64,000 nucleotides of DNA, from assembly GCF_003261175.1 (NCBI RefSeq), contig NZ_QLNP01000017.1:1-64000 (forward strand), read 5' to 3'. This DNA is from Arthrobacter globiformis. GTDB lineage: Bacteria; Actinomycetota; Actinomycetes; Actinomycetales; Micrococcaceae. Shown one piece after another: positions 45,398 to 54,547 of the stretch. The position numbers were made by a program, and so were the translations under genes. Within the stretch, counting starts at the first letter, position 1, and each line of letters opens with the position of its first letter. Under the pieces are notes generated by a model. That model saw nothing but the letters and a program-made list of their open reading frames with translations. It had not been told where the DNA came from and ran no database searches.

Positions 45398-46777
45398 ATG
45401 ACGCTCTCCGCAGCAACTGCCGGCAACGCACGCCGGGTGCCCTGGCGGGTATCCCTCGCCAGCTTCGCCGGAACCACCATCGAGTGGTATGACTACTACA
45501 TCTTCGGCCTCCTTGCGGCCACCGGCGTTTTCAGCAGGCTCTACTTCCCCGAGCAGGACCCCGCTACAGGTCTCTTGCTTGCCTTCCTCACGTACGCTGT
45601 CGGTTTCGTTGCCCGTCCCTTCGGCGGCATGTTCGCCGGCCACTACGGCGACAAGATCGGCCGCAAACCGATGCTGGTGCTGTCGCTCCTCCTGATGGGC
45701 TTCGCCACCCTGGCGATGGGCCTGTTGCCCGCCTACGCTCAGATCGGCGTTTGGGCTCCGATCCTGCTGACCGTCCTGCGGCTCGTGCAGGGGTTCGGTG
45801 CGGGCGCTGAGTGGGCCGGGGCCGCCATCATCTCCACCGAACACGCCCCGGAAGGCCGCCGCGGATTCTTCGGCAGCTTCACCCAGATGGGCGTCCCGGC
45901 CGGGATGCTGCTTGCCAACTCGTCCGTCCTGGCCGTGAAGGCCAGCGTCCCTGCGGATGTCTTCGATGCCTGGGCCTGGCGTATTCCCTTCCTGCTGAGC
46001 GTGCTGCTGATCGTCGTGGGCCTGGTGGTCCGGGCGAAGCTCGAGGACTCCGAGGACTTCAAGGAGCTCGTGGCCAAGAAGCAGACCGCTCACAACCCGC
46101 TTGGTGAGGCCCTCAAGAAGGAAACCAAGGGCGTCTGGCTGGTCGTCGGCATGCGCCTCGCAGAGAACTCGGCCTTCTACCTGTACACCACCTTCTCGGT
46201 TGTCTACATCATGCGGACGTTCGGGCCCGAACGCGCCAACCAAGGCTCCATGTCCGTTCTGATCGCTTCCGCCATCGGCGTCATCGCCGTGCCGCTCTGG
46301 GCAGCGCTGTCGGACCGGATCGGCCGGAAGCCGCTTTACCTGTTCGGCTCCATCGGCGGCCTGCTGTTCTTCCCGCTCTACTTCGTCATGACGGACACCG
46401 GCAGCGCCCTGCTGGCAACCCTGGCCATCATCATCGGCCTCGCGGTCTTCCACAACTCCATGTACGGCCCGCAGGCTGCCTTCTTCGCCGAACTCTTCTC
46501 CACAAAGCTCCGCTACAGCGGCGCCTCCATGGGTTACCAGTTCGGCTCCGTCCTGGCCGGAGGCATCGCGCCGCTGGTCGCGGTGGCCCTGCTCAATGCA
46601 GGCAACGGCGAACCCGGCTGGGTGATCCTGTACTTCAGCATCATCGGCGTCATTACCGTCGGCTCGGCCATCCTGGCGCCGGAAACGGTGAAGCGGGTAC
46701 GCGGCAGCCTTGAGGCGGCGCAGCAGCAGGGTTCGCAGGTCTCGGAGGATGCAACCGCCCAGACCGGCGGCCGCTAG
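45398..46777 (+). CDS. MHS-family MFS transporter
   Basis: The protein is 459 aa with 12 helices. It opens with SFAGTTIEWYDYYIFGLLAATGVFSRLYFPEQDP, the MHS signature, and has motif A GHYGDKIGRKPMLV and the second-half ALSDRIGRKPLYLFG. It probably imports the hydroxyacid processed by the two dehydrogenases 61 bp upstream. AAAGAGAAG precedes the ATG. A terminator-like hairpin follows. Confidence 0.9.
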   Translation: MTLSAATAGNARRVPWRVSLASFAGTTIEWYDYYIFGLLAATGVFSRLYFPEQDPATGLLLAFLTYAVGFVARPFGGMFAGHYGDKIGRKPMLVLSLLLMGFATLAMGLLPAYAQIGVWAPILLTVLRLVQGFGAGAEWAGAAIISTEHAPEGRRGFFGSFTQMGVPAGMLLANSSVLAVKASVPADVFDAWAWRIPFLLSVLLIVVGLVVRAKLEDSEDFKELVAKKQTAHNPLGEALKKETKGVWLVVGMRLAENSAFYLYTTFSVVYIMRTFGPERANQGSMSVLIASAIGVIAVPLWAALSDRIGRKPLYLFGSIGGLLFFPLYFVMTDTGSALLATLAIIIGLAVFHNSMYGPQAAFFAELFSTKLRYSGASMGYQFGSVLAGGIAPLVAVALLNAGNGEPGWVILYFSIIGVITVGSAILAPETVKRVRGSLEAAQQQGSQVSEDATAQTGGR

Positions 46778-46806
46778 GGGATATTTAGCACACCTCGGCT
46801 AGAAAA

Positions 46807-46846
46807 ACCGGCGGCATTGGCAGTGTGGACTTTCAATGCCGCCGGT
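46807..46846. terminator. Terminator between converging operons
   Basis: A perfect 13-bp stem ACCGGCGGCATTG/CAATGCCGCCGGT with a 14-nt loop, preceded by AGAAAA (a T-run on the minus strand). It separates the MHS transporter from the SulP fusion. Confidence 0.75.
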
Positions 46847-46911
46847 GGTCCCTCTTCGCCGACACTCAACATTCGCCCCCCAGCCGATCCCGTCCGGCGG
46901 GCGGACTCCTG

Positions 46912-49299
46912 TCAGACGGGGGCCGGAACCGTGGGCCAGCTGGCTTCCCCGGCCAGCTCTTCGGCCCGCGGCAGCGGATCCAGGTGGCTGATGCCCGTGG
47001 GCGTGATCTGCAGGACCCGGGCAGTGGCGATGTCATAGAACAGGCCCGTTACATGGACATCGCCGCTCCGGACGGTGTCCTTCAGGCTGGCGTGCTGCTC
47101 CAGCCGTTCGAGCTGGACGGCAACGTTGACCATGGCCAGCTGGTCCACCGCGCCGTACCCGGCCTGCTCGGCTGCAACCTGGACGGGGTGGCCCGCATGG
47201 AACGACTCGAGGCTCGGCCGGCCGTGGTCCAGCCAGGACTCGACGGGGCAACGTTCCTCCTGCCCTTCGGGGCTCTGGCCTGAGAGCTGCTGGCCGGGGG
47301 CCTTCTGGTCCGACTCCGCCCCGGCAGGTCCGGCGAGCAGGGCTGTCATGGCGCCGCAGCCGGAGTGGCCGCATACCACCACCGACGTGACCGACAGCTC
47401 GTCGAGGGCGAACTTCAGCGACGCCTCAACGGACGGTTCGAGGCGGTCACTCCCCACCACGTTGCCCACGTTCCGGACCGTGAACAGGTCCCCCGGGCCG
47501 CTGCTGGTGATCAGGTTGGGCACCAGCCGGGAATCGGCGCAGGTGATGAACAGCGTGTCGGGGTCCTGGAACGTGGACAGCTCCTGGACGTGCGGACGCA
47601 GCAGGTGGGCGTGGCGGCGGTGGTAGCTGTCCACGCCGTTAAGCACCGACCGTACCGGGGCCGGGACATGCCCGGCTGCCTCAGCGGCCAGCGGCGCAGC
47701 GTCCCGCTGCCAGCTCCGCCACGGCGCGAAGCCGCCGCGCAGTGCGGAGCGCGACGAGCCGCGTGCGGGGGTTCCCGCCACGGCGGCGTGGAGCGTGGCG
47801 GTGCCGGTTTCCTCGATCTCCACACTGCCGCCGTTGTTCACGTGCCGCACGCGCCAGGCCTCCAGGGTGTCGTGCACCGGGTGGTCGAGGTAGTCGACGT
47901 CGAGCTCCACCGTGACATGCGCCGCCGGCGGCACCGCGGCCAGCACCTTGCTCAGGCGGGGAAGCGACAGGAACGTGCAGGAGCCGTCGATGACCACGCG
48001 CCAGCGGCCTTCGGCGGTTCCGCCGAGGGGCTCCGCGTGGATGCTGGCCCGGACTACACGCCACAGGACCAGCAGCACTGCCAGCGCGAGCCCGATCAGC
48101 ACGCCGGCAAGCAGGTTGACGAACACCACCGTGAGCAGCGTGGCGGCATAGACGGCCAGGTCACCGGTGACGCGTGCCGTCTGGAAATCGGCCACCTTCA
48201 CGAGGCGGATGCCGATCATGATGAGCAGCCCGGCCAGCACGGCCTGGGGCACCAGCTGGATGACACCCGCCAGCAGCAGGGAAAAGACCAGAACCCAGAT
48301 GCCGTGGAGGACCGCGGACTTGCGGGTGCGCGCCCCGGCCTCGACGTTGGTGGCACTGCGGACGATCACACCGGTGACCGGGAGGCCGCCCAGCATGCCT
48401 GACGTCACGTTGGCAGCGCCCTGGCCGAGCAGTTCACGGTTGAAATTTGTACGCTCGCCGTGGTGCATCTTGTCGACGGCGACGGCGGACAGCAGCGACT
48501 CCACGCTCGCCACCAGGGCGATGGTGACGACGCCGACGGCGATGGCGGTCCACTCCCCCTGCGGCAGGTGCGGAAGGGCAAGGGCGTCCAGCAGCGAACC
48601 ATCGAAGGTGATCCGGTCGACGTCGGAATTGAACGGGAGGGACAGCAGCGTCGCGGCCACCACGGCCACCAGCGGGCCGGGCACGCGGCGGACGGCGGCC
48701 GGCATGTGCTTCCACGCGACGAGCAGTGCGATCACCACAGCCCCCAGGAACGCGGCCTGCGGATCCACGGCGGCCAGGCTGTCCGGCAGTGCCACGATAT
48801 TGTGGAGCGCCGCTTCACCGGCTTCGCTGCCGAGCATCACATGCAGCTGCTGCAGGACAATGATGATGCCGATCCCGGCAAGCATCGCGTGCACCACCAC
48901 CGGCGCAATGGCAAGCGCCACCCGCCCCACCTTGGCCATACCCAGCAGTACCTGGAGGACGCCGGCGGCCACGGTGATGGCGCAGGTGACGGGCCAGCCG
49001 AACTGCTCGATGAGGCCGGCGACGATGACCGTCAGGCCTGCTGCCGGGCCGCTGACCTGCAGCGGCGAGCCGCCGAGGGTGCCGGCAACGATGCCTCCCA
49101 CTGCGGCCGCGATCAGTCCCGCCATAACCGGCGCACCCGACGCCGCGGCGATGCCGAGCGACAGCGGAACGGCAACGAGGAACACCACGAGGGACGCCGG
49201 CAGGTCCCAGCGGAGGCCCGTGGTCAGGCGTGCCAGGACTGGTATCCGGCTCCTGCCGGGGTGGATGGGTTGTGGATCCGTGGCGGCTGGCGAGGGCAT
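46912..49299 (-). CDS. SulP anion transporter fused to STAS and beta-carbonic anhydrase
   Basis: The protein is 795 aa from the ATG at 49299 (AAGGA 7 nt upstream); GTG at 49335 would add 12 residues. The first 420 residues are a SulP membrane domain (GTLGGSPLQVSGPAAGLTVIVAG; NRELLGQGAANVTSGMLGGLPVTG). A STAS-like domain follows (GRWRVVIDGSCTFLSLPRLSKVL). Residues about 540-795 are a beta-carbonic anhydrase with zinc ligands in CADSR (about 584) and HSGCGA (about 643). It should import bicarbonate or a related anion and interconvert it with CO2 on the cytoplasmic side. A Gln/Gly-rich insert follows HSGCGA. Confidence 0.93.
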   Translation of the reverse strand: MPSPAATDPQPIHPGRSRIPVLARLTTGLRWDLPASLVVFLVAVPLSLGIAAASGAPVMAGLIAAAVGGIVAGTLGGSPLQVSGPAAGLTVIVAGLIEQFGWPVTCAITVAAGVLQVLLGMAKVGRVALAIAPVVVHAMLAGIGIIIVLQQLHVMLGSEAGEAALHNIVALPDSLAAVDPQAAFLGAVVIALLVAWKHMPAAVRRVPGPLVAVVAATLLSLPFNSDVDRITFDGSLLDALALPHLPQGEWTAIAVGVVTIALVASVESLLSAVAVDKMHHGERTNFNRELLGQGAANVTSGMLGGLPVTGVIVRSATNVEAGARTRKSAVLHGIWVLVFSLLLAGVIQLVPQAVLAGLLIMIGIRLVKVADFQTARVTGDLAVYAATLLTVVFVNLLAGVLIGLALAVLLVLWRVVRASIHAEPLGGTAEGRWRVVIDGSCTFLSLPRLSKVLAAVPPAAHVTVELDVDYLDHPVHDTLEAWRVRHVNNGGSVEIEETGTATLHAAVAGTPARGSSRSALRGGFAPWRSWQRDAAPLAAEAAGHVPAPVRSVLNGVDSYHRRHAHLLRPHVQELSTFQDPDTLFITCADSRLVPNLITSSGPGDLFTVRNVGNVVGSDRLEPSVEASLKFALDELSVTSVVVCGHSGCGAMTALLAGPAGAESDQKAPGQQLSGQSPEGQEERCPVESWLDHGRPSLESFHAGHPVQVAAEQAGYGAVDQLAMVNVAVQLERLEQHASLKDTVRSGDVHVTGLFYDIATARVLQITPTGISHLDPLPRAEELAGEASWPTVPAPV

Positions 49300-49667
49300 A
49301 TAAGTCCTTAGCTCGTTCGAAGGGTCCTTATCCACGCTATTGACGCCCCCGCAGAGGCCGCAAGGAGACGGCCCGTGAGAAGAAACACGAGGTCAGAGCG
49401 GTCATAATGCGAAAACTCGGCACTAATCCATTCGTTTGCATAAAAGCCGCATTGCTTCACCAGGGGCAGTTCCCCATGCCGCAAGGGGTCCCCGGCGCGA
49501 AGGAAGACCGGCCGCCGTTCAAGTCACATTGAGGCCGGACCCGTCCGACGCCGGATCAGCCGGCAAAGATTTAACGTGCCGGAAATCTTTGGCAGCAGCG
49601 CTTAAATGGCAATGGATCCATCCGGGGACGGATCCATTGCCTAAAGCCGGCTTGTCGGCGGGCGGTT
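49300..49667. other. 368-bp gap between SulP fusion and apnO
   Basis: No gene is visible. It is locally AT-rich around 49,400-49,450 (GTCATAATGCG, TTTGCATAAAAG), which probably holds the promoter of the SulP gene. AAGATTT and AAATCTT (about 49567-49589) form an inverted repeat, and a strong hairpin follows at 49608-49641. Confidence 0.5.
49608..49641 (-). terminator. Hairpin downstream of the apnO operon
   Basis: A perfect 12-bp stem GGCAATGGATCC/GGATCCATTGCC with a 10-nt loop lies 26 bp after the apnO stop on the minus strand. No T-run follows except ATTTAAG. Confidence 0.65.
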
Positions 49668-50528
49668 TTAGCGCTTGACGGCGTCCAGCTTCAGCATCTT
49701 GGCGATGACGTGGTCCAGCTCGGAGTCGTCGAAGATCTTCTTCCAGTCATCCTTGATGATGGTGTCCTTGCCGTACTGGATGGCGATTTCGCAGGCCTCG
49801 GAGAACGGGTTGGAGCCGCGCAGGGCGTTGGTGAGGGCGATCTGCACATGGCCGAACAGCATGGCCTTGGCAGCTTCCTCGGGCACGCCGGCGGTGTGGA
49901 CGGTCTCGTGAAGGGCTTCGTTGAGCAGGGTGCCGATCATGCACGCCACGGTCTCCACGAGGGTGGGCTCGAGGATGGCGAGCTGCTTCACAGTGACCCA
50001 GTGGACGTCGATCACGGGGGCATAGATGACCTTGATGGTGGCCTCGGCTGCAGCCTTTGTGTCCTCGGAAGCGTCCTCGTCGATCGCGGCGACGACGTTC
50101 TGCGGGGCGCCCTCGCCGCCGAAGGTATCGGCCCATTCCTCCTTGGTGGTGCGCTCCAGGAACACGGACGGGTGGCAGGGGTGCGCCACGGCCTGGACGA
50201 CGTCCTCGCGCTGGGCGAGCAGGCCTGCGTAGGCGGCGGCCGGGTCCAGGGTGAGCAGGATGGCGCCGGACTTCATCTGCGGGACGACGCCTTCGGACAC
50301 GACGCCCAGGACGGTGTCCGGAACGGCGAGGATCACGACGTCGGCGCCCTTGACGGCGTCGTCGGTGGCGGTGATTTCACGGCCTTCGGCACGGACGCGG
50401 TCCTGGCCGGCGGGTGAGTTCTCGGAGTAGAAGACGGTGTGGCTGGACTTCTGGAGGTTGCGGGAAACGCGCATCCCCATCTTGCCTCCGGCTCCGATCA
50501 CGGCAACGGTCAACTGTTCTGCAGACAT
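49668..50528 (-). CDS. apnO: Probable D-apionate oxidoisomerase
   Basis: The protein is 286 aa with an N-terminal Rossmann fold (VAVIGAGGKMGMRVSRNLQKS, residues 8-28) and VVILAVPDTVLG. A C-terminal all-helical domain follows (ILEPTLVETVACMIGTLLNEALHETV, ALTNALRGSNPFSEACEIAIQYGKD), of the phosphogluconate-dehydrogenase-like DUF1932 type. The ApnO family, with this layout, turns D-apionate into 3-oxo-isoapionate with NAD+. It is the last gene of a five-gene run, 1 bp after the TIM-barrel gene. The assignment rests mostly on the operon set; a 3-hydroxyacid dehydrogenase with another substrate is the alternative. Confidence 0.75.
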   Translation of the reverse strand: MSAEQLTVAVIGAGGKMGMRVSRNLQKSSHTVFYSENSPAGQDRVRAEGREITATDDAVKGADVVILAVPDTVLGVVSEGVVPQMKSGAILLTLDPAAAYAGLLAQREDVVQAVAHPCHPSVFLERTTKEEWADTFGGEGAPQNVVAAIDEDASEDTKAAAEATIKVIYAPVIDVHWVTVKQLAILEPTLVETVACMIGTLLNEALHETVHTAGVPEEAAKAMLFGHVQIALTNALRGSNPFSEACEIAIQYGKDTIIKDDWKKIFDDSELDHVIAKMLKLDAVKR

Positions 50529-50529
50529 T

Positions 50530-51345
50530 TCATTTGCTCCTTAGGAAATCGAGGCTTTGCTGGGTCCACTGGTTTTCGAGGCGGATGGTTTCGTCCTCGG
50601 AGTCCTGCCACGGCAGCCAGTGTTCGACGATCTGGTTGATGTTTCTTTCTTTGGGCTGAAGCTTCCGGGCCATGTAGTCGTAGTCCAGAAGGCCTTCGCC
50701 GAGCGGCGCGCCGGAGTATGTAAAGCCGACCCACCCCTCCTTGCGGCTGAACGCAAAGTCTTTGATGTGCATGTTCAGGACGTGGGGCGCGACGGCGTCA
50801 ATCACCTCACGCGGCGACTCCAGGGCCGCCACGGTGTTGGCCGGGTCGCTGCACACGCCCAGGTACAGGCTGCCGACGCGCTCCACGACCTCCAGGATCC
50901 GGGACGTGGGAACCTGCTCGTAGGTCTCCAGCGCGATCCGCACCCCAGCGGCCTTGAACTCGGGCAGGATCTCGGTGAAGATCTCCACCGCCTCGTCCGC
51001 CGTCGGGGTGTGGCCCGGGACGTTGAACATGGTCCGCAGCAGCGGCGCACCCAGGATCTTGGCGATGTGCAGGAACCGGCGCAAGTGCTCGGGCCGGATG
51101 CCCTTGGTGCCCAGTTCCAGGCTGATCCCGAGCGAGTCCGCGGTGGCCCGCACGGCCCGCAGGTCGTCGTCGGCCATGGTTTCCAGCGGTGCATAGTCGC
51201 AGATCTGGAACAGGTCCACACCCAGCGCCGCGGTCCGCTCGAGCGCCTCGTGGATGCTCAGCGGCTTGCTCACCTTGTCGGAGAGCTGCCAGAAGAACGC
51301 GTAGCTGCTCAGGCCGATCCGTGAACCCGGTCCAACCCGGCTCAT
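50530..51345 (-). CDS. oiaC: Probable 3-oxo-isoapionate decarboxylase (xylose-isomerase-like TIM barrel)
   Basis: The protein is 271 aa from the ATG at 51345, which overlaps the preceding stop by 4 bp. It is an AP-endonuclease-2/xylose-isomerase-like TIM barrel with metal-ligand strands IALETYE, GVCSDPAN, LNMHIKDFAF and a DYAPLET loop. In the D-apionate route this fold supplies the enzyme that decarboxylates 3-oxo-isoapionate to L-erythrulose. Generic annotation would be sugar phosphate isomerase/epimerase. The gene order next to apnO, lerI, derI and lerK supports the specific call. Confidence 0.7.
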   Translation of the reverse strand: MSRVGPGSRIGLSSYAFFWQLSDKVSKPLSIHEALERTAALGVDLFQICDYAPLETMADDDLRAVRATADSLGISLELGTKGIRPEHLRRFLHIAKILGAPLLRTMFNVPGHTPTADEAVEIFTEILPEFKAAGVRIALETYEQVPTSRILEVVERVGSLYLGVCSDPANTVAALESPREVIDAVAPHVLNMHIKDFAFSRKEGWVGFTYSGAPLGEGLLDYDYMARKLQPKERNINQIVEHWLPWQDSEDETIRLENQWTQQSLDFLRSK

Positions 51346-52184
51346 GCTGCCACCTCCAGGAGCCCAAGGCGCGCTGCGGCTTCGTCGAGGATGTCGCGGA
51401 CGGCTGCCGGGTTGTGGGCGAAGCGGCCGAGGAACAGGCCGGCGACGGCGGGGCCGAGCTGGCTGATGAGGCCGGGGCCGGCGCTGCCGCCGTAGATGAC
51501 CCGGCTGGCTTCCTGGCCTGCGCGGCTGTGCAGGTGGGCGTCCAGTCCGGTGATGACTTCGCTGATGAACTCCGGCGTGGCCGGTTCGGGTGCCCCGATT
51601 GCCCACTGCGGCTCGTAGGCCACGATGGTGCGCCCGGTGCCTCCGAGGCTTCCGGCACGGTTCAGGACGCCGTCGATTTCGCGGATGCAGTGCTTGATGG
51701 CGTCCGCCGCGGTGCCGCGGCCGGGTTCGCCCACGCACAGCACCGGGGTGAGGCCATTGCGGTAGGCCGCAGCGGTCTTCAGCCCGATCACGTCGTCGTC
51801 CTCGCCGAAGATGCGGCGCCGTTCGGCATGGCCCACCTCGGCGTACCGGCCGCCGGTTTCGGCCACCATCTTTCCGCTGACCTCGCCGGTGAAGGCGCCC
51901 TCGTCCTCCCAGAAAATGTCCTGGGCACCGGCCGCCGCACCGGCGGCGGACAGGATCCGCGCGCACTCGGGCAGGACCGGGTGGGCCGGCAGGGCGAACA
52001 GTTCAATGTCGCCGCTGCGGACGGCCGGATGGGCCGAGGCGATTTCAGCCACGTCCCGGCACCAGTCCAGGGTGCGCTCGTAGCCGAAGTACATCTTCAG
52101 GCTGACGCCGATGATCGCCTTCGGGCGGGTGGAGCCGGATGAACCGGCGGCCGCTCCAGCGGAGGAATTAGCAGGAAGTGACAC
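51342..52184 (-). CDS. lerI: TPI-family isomerase (probable L-erythrulose-1-phosphate isomerase)
   Basis: The protein is 280 aa from a GTG that overlaps the derI end by 17 bp. It is a triosephosphate-isomerase fold: SLKMYFGYE (substrate lysine), VGHAERR (catalytic His), [16 protein letters not shown] (catalytic Glu and loop 6), YGGSAGPG and LFLGRFAH. Loop sequences differ from glycolytic TpiA, and a 25-residue low-complexity Ala/Ser/Gly N-terminal extension is present. In this context it should convert L-erythrulose 1-phosphate to D-erythrulose 4-phosphate. Confidence 0.82.
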   Translation of the reverse strand: MSLPANSSAGAAAGSSGSTRPKAIIGVSLKMYFGYERTLDWCRDVAEIASAHPAVRSGDIELFALPAHPVLPECARILSAAGAAAGAQDIFWEDEGAFTGEVSGKMVAETGGRYAEVGHAERRRIFGEDDDVIGLKTAAAYRNGLTPVLCVGEPGRGTAADAIKHCIREIDGVLNRAGSLGGTGRTIVAYEPQWAIGAPEPATPEFISEVITGLDAHLHSRAGQEASRVIYGGSAGPGLISQLGPAVAGLFLGRFAHNPAAVRDILDEAAARLGLLEVAA

Positions 52185-52638
52185 CCTCGTAGTCCTTAAT
52201 CAGGGTGACCTTCTCGGCGGAGGCCGAGGACTCGTCAAAGGTGTACGTCAGCCATTCCTTGGCCAGGCGGCGGGCGAGTTCCAGGCCCACGACGCGCTGA
52301 CCGAAGGTCAGGACCTGGGCGTTGTTGCTCAGGATGGAGCGTTCAACGGAGAAGCTGTCGTGCGCGGTGACGGCACGGACGCCGGGGACCTTGTTAGCGG
52401 CGATCGCCACGCCCAGGCCCGTGCCGCAGACCAGCAGGGCGCGGTCGGCCTTGCCGGCGGCGATGAGTTCGGCGGCGGCGATGGCCACGGACGGGTACGG
52501 GGTGTGGCTGGTGGCGTCCACCCCGACGTCGGTCACGGACGCGACCAGTTCGGACGCTTCCAGGTCTGCCTTCAGGGCTTCCTTGTACTCGAATCCGGCG
52601 TCGTCGGAACCGATGACCAGGCGCAGTTTGGCGCTCAT
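52168..52638 (-). CDS. derI: RpiB/LacA-family isomerase (probable D-erythrulose-4-phosphate isomerase)
   Basis: The protein is 156 aa, usual for the RpiB family. [22 protein letters not shown] is the N-terminal strand, [44 protein letters not shown] holds the catalytic Cys, and [25 protein letters not shown] completes the site. In the tetrulose route this enzyme makes D-erythrose 4-phosphate, which enters the pentose phosphate pathway. Its start overlaps the kinase stop by 4 bp. Confidence 0.85.
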   Translation of the reverse strand: MSAKLRLVIGSDDAGFEYKEALKADLEASELVASVTDVGVDATSHTPYPSVAIAAAELIAAGKADRALLVCGTGLGVAIAANKVPGVRAVTAHDSFSVERSILSNNAQVLTFGQRVVGLELARRLAKEWLTYTFDESSASAEKVTLIKDYEGVTSC

Positions 52639-54398
52639 GCGTTCTCCTTAGTGGTGGTTGCTGCAGATTTCGCCTCGGCGAAGGTGTTGTGGATGGCGCG
52701 GACGATCAGTGCCATGGATACAGCGCCGGCGTCCGGGGTGCCCAGGCTCTTCTCGGCGTGCGGGCGGGCCCGGCCCATCAGGGGCAGCAGGTTCGCGGTT
52801 TCCTCCGCGGCCTCCTGGGCCACGGTGGCTGCCGTGCCCCAGGCGTCGGTGAGGGACTGCCCCGAGCCGACGGCGGCGGACAGGGCGTCGCGGAACGGAA
52901 CCAGCACGTCCACCAGGGTCTTGTCGCCCACCTTGGCCTTGCCAAAGCCCATGATCGAGGCGGCGGCCTCGGCCACTCCGGCGGCGACAGCGCCGCCGTC
53001 GGGCGTGTTGCTGTTCCCGACCGCGTCCCCGACGGCCCGCAGGGCCATGCCCCACAGTGCACCGGACGTGCCGCCGGCACGGTCGGCCCAGGCGTCGGCG
53101 GCAAGGTGCAGGGTGCTGGCCGCACCGGCACCGCGTTCGACGGCGTCCGTTGCGGCCTCGACTGCGGCCCGGACTCCGCGCTCCATGCCGATGCCGTGGT
53201 CGCCGTCGCCGGCGACCGCATCGATGCGGCCCAGTTCCTCGACGTTGGCGTCAACAACGTCCTTGGCGGCGGCGAGGGCGGCCAGGACACGGACTGCGGC
53301 GGCACGCGACTCGTCCGTGGCTTCCGGAATGGCCGTGGCCTCGGCGGACAGTTCGTCGGCGTTCAGGGCAGCAGTGTCGAGGGCTGCGGCCGTGACGGCG
53401 CCGCGGCGGAAGGCCGGCGCGTCGGCGGGTGCGTTCCAGAGGGTCTCCAGTTCCTCGTCGAGCCAGAAGAGGGTCAGCGAGGTGCCGGCCATGTCGAAGC
53501 TGGTGACCAGCTCGCCGACCTGCGGGTCAACGGCTTCGAGACCGGCCTCGGCCAGGAGCTGGGCGACGCGGCGGTAAACCACGAACAGCTCCTCGTACTT
53601 CACGCTGCCCAGGCCGTTGAGGATCGGGACCACGCGGGCACCGGCAACAGAGAGCCCGTCGGGGACTTCGGTGAGGAGCTTGGCCACGAGCAGCTCGGCG
53701 AGCTCATCCGCCGTCGGGATGTCCGTTTCATCGATGCCGGGCTCACCGTGAATGCCCATGCCCACGGCCATCCGCCCCCCGGGGACGGTGAACAGCGGGT
53801 TTTCGGCCCCGGGAAGGGTGCAACCGGTGAACGCGACGCCGAAGGACCGGGTGCGGTCATTGGCGCGTTCGGCGATGTCGACCGTGGCGTCCATGCTGTA
53901 GCCGGCCTCGGCAGCGGCGGCCGCGACCTTGAAGACCGTCAGGTCCCCGGCGATGCCGCGCCGCTTGGCGCGCTCCTCGAGCGGGGCGGAGGAAACGTCG
54001 TCGGTGACGGCGATGCTGCGGCAGTCGATGCCCTCACGGCGGAGACGCTCCTGCGCCTGGGTGAAATGCAGGACGTCACCGGCGTAGTTGCCGTAACCCA
54101 GCAGGACGCCGGCGCCGTTGTTCGCAGCCTTGGCCACGCTGTAAACCTGCTGCGCCGAAGGGGACGCGAAGAGGTTGCCCATCGCGGCACCATGCGCCAG
54201 GCCCTGGCCCACCAGCCCGGCGAACGCCGGATAATGCCCGGAACCGCCGCCGATCACCAAAGCCACCGTGTCCGCGGTGCTCTTCGTGCTGCGGGCCACG
54301 CCGCCATTCACGCGACGGACCCAGCGTCCGTGCGAGGCAACAAAGCCCTCGATCATCTCATCAGCGAACGCTGCGGGTTCATTGAACAAGCGGGTCAT
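52635..54398 (-). CDS. lerK: DhaK-DhaL fusion kinase (probable L-erythrulose kinase)
   Basis: The protein is 587 aa with AGGAG 7 nt before the ATG. The DhaK half carries [30 protein letters not shown] and the covalent substrate His in MGIHGEPGI. The DhaL half (from about residue 380) has the ATP/Mg motif [16 protein letters not shown] and [19 protein letters not shown]-dependent single-chain Dha kinases of this type include L-erythrulose and D-erythrulose kinases. The isomerases that follow favour L-erythrulose as substrate, made by the TIM-barrel decarboxylase. Confidence 0.85.
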   Translation of the reverse strand: MTRLFNEPAAFADEMIEGFVASHGRWVRRVNGGVARSTKSTADTVALVIGGGSGHYPAFAGLVGQGLAHGAAMGNLFASPSAQQVYSVAKAANNGAGVLLGYGNYAGDVLHFTQAQERLRREGIDCRSIAVTDDVSSAPLEERAKRRGIAGDLTVFKVAAAAAEAGYSMDATVDIAERANDRTRSFGVAFTGCTLPGAENPLFTVPGGRMAVGMGIHGEPGIDETDIPTADELAELLVAKLLTEVPDGLSVAGARVVPILNGLGSVKYEELFVVYRRVAQLLAEAGLEAVDPQVGELVTSFDMAGTSLTLFWLDEELETLWNAPADAPAFRRGAVTAAALDTAALNADELSAEATAIPEATDESRAAAVRVLAALAAAKDVVDANVEELGRIDAVAGDGDHGIGMERGVRAAVEAATDAVERGAGAASTLHLAADAWADRAGGTSGALWGMALRAVGDAVGNSNTPDGGAVAAGVAEAAASIMGFGKAKVGDKTLVDVLVPFRDALSAAVGSGQSLTDAWGTAATVAQEAAEETANLLPLMGRARPHAEKSLGTPDAGAVSMALIVRAIHNTFAEAKSAATTTKENA

Positions 54399-54471
54399 TG
54401 CGGTTTCTCCTGGGCCTATCAGTGGAAATCGTGGGGAAGCTGCGGTTGAAGCCGCCTCGGGGTGGTGGTGA

Positions 54472-54537
54472 CCCAACTGACCGGCAGTTGTTGTCGTTAT
54501 GGCCGTCCAAAACGACAACAACTGCGAGTTGGTTGGG
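54472..54537. repeat. 66-bp palindromic repeat, copy 2
   Basis: CCCAACTGACCGGCAGTTG and onward to TTGTCGTT pairs with AACGACAACAACTGC and GAGTTGGTTGGG. It has the same length as the copy at 21281-21346 and near-identical arms. It lies inside the operon, between the transporter stop and lerK, where it could reduce read-through to the kinase and downstream enzymes. Confidence 0.85.
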
Positions 54538-54547
54538 CGGGCCGCGC

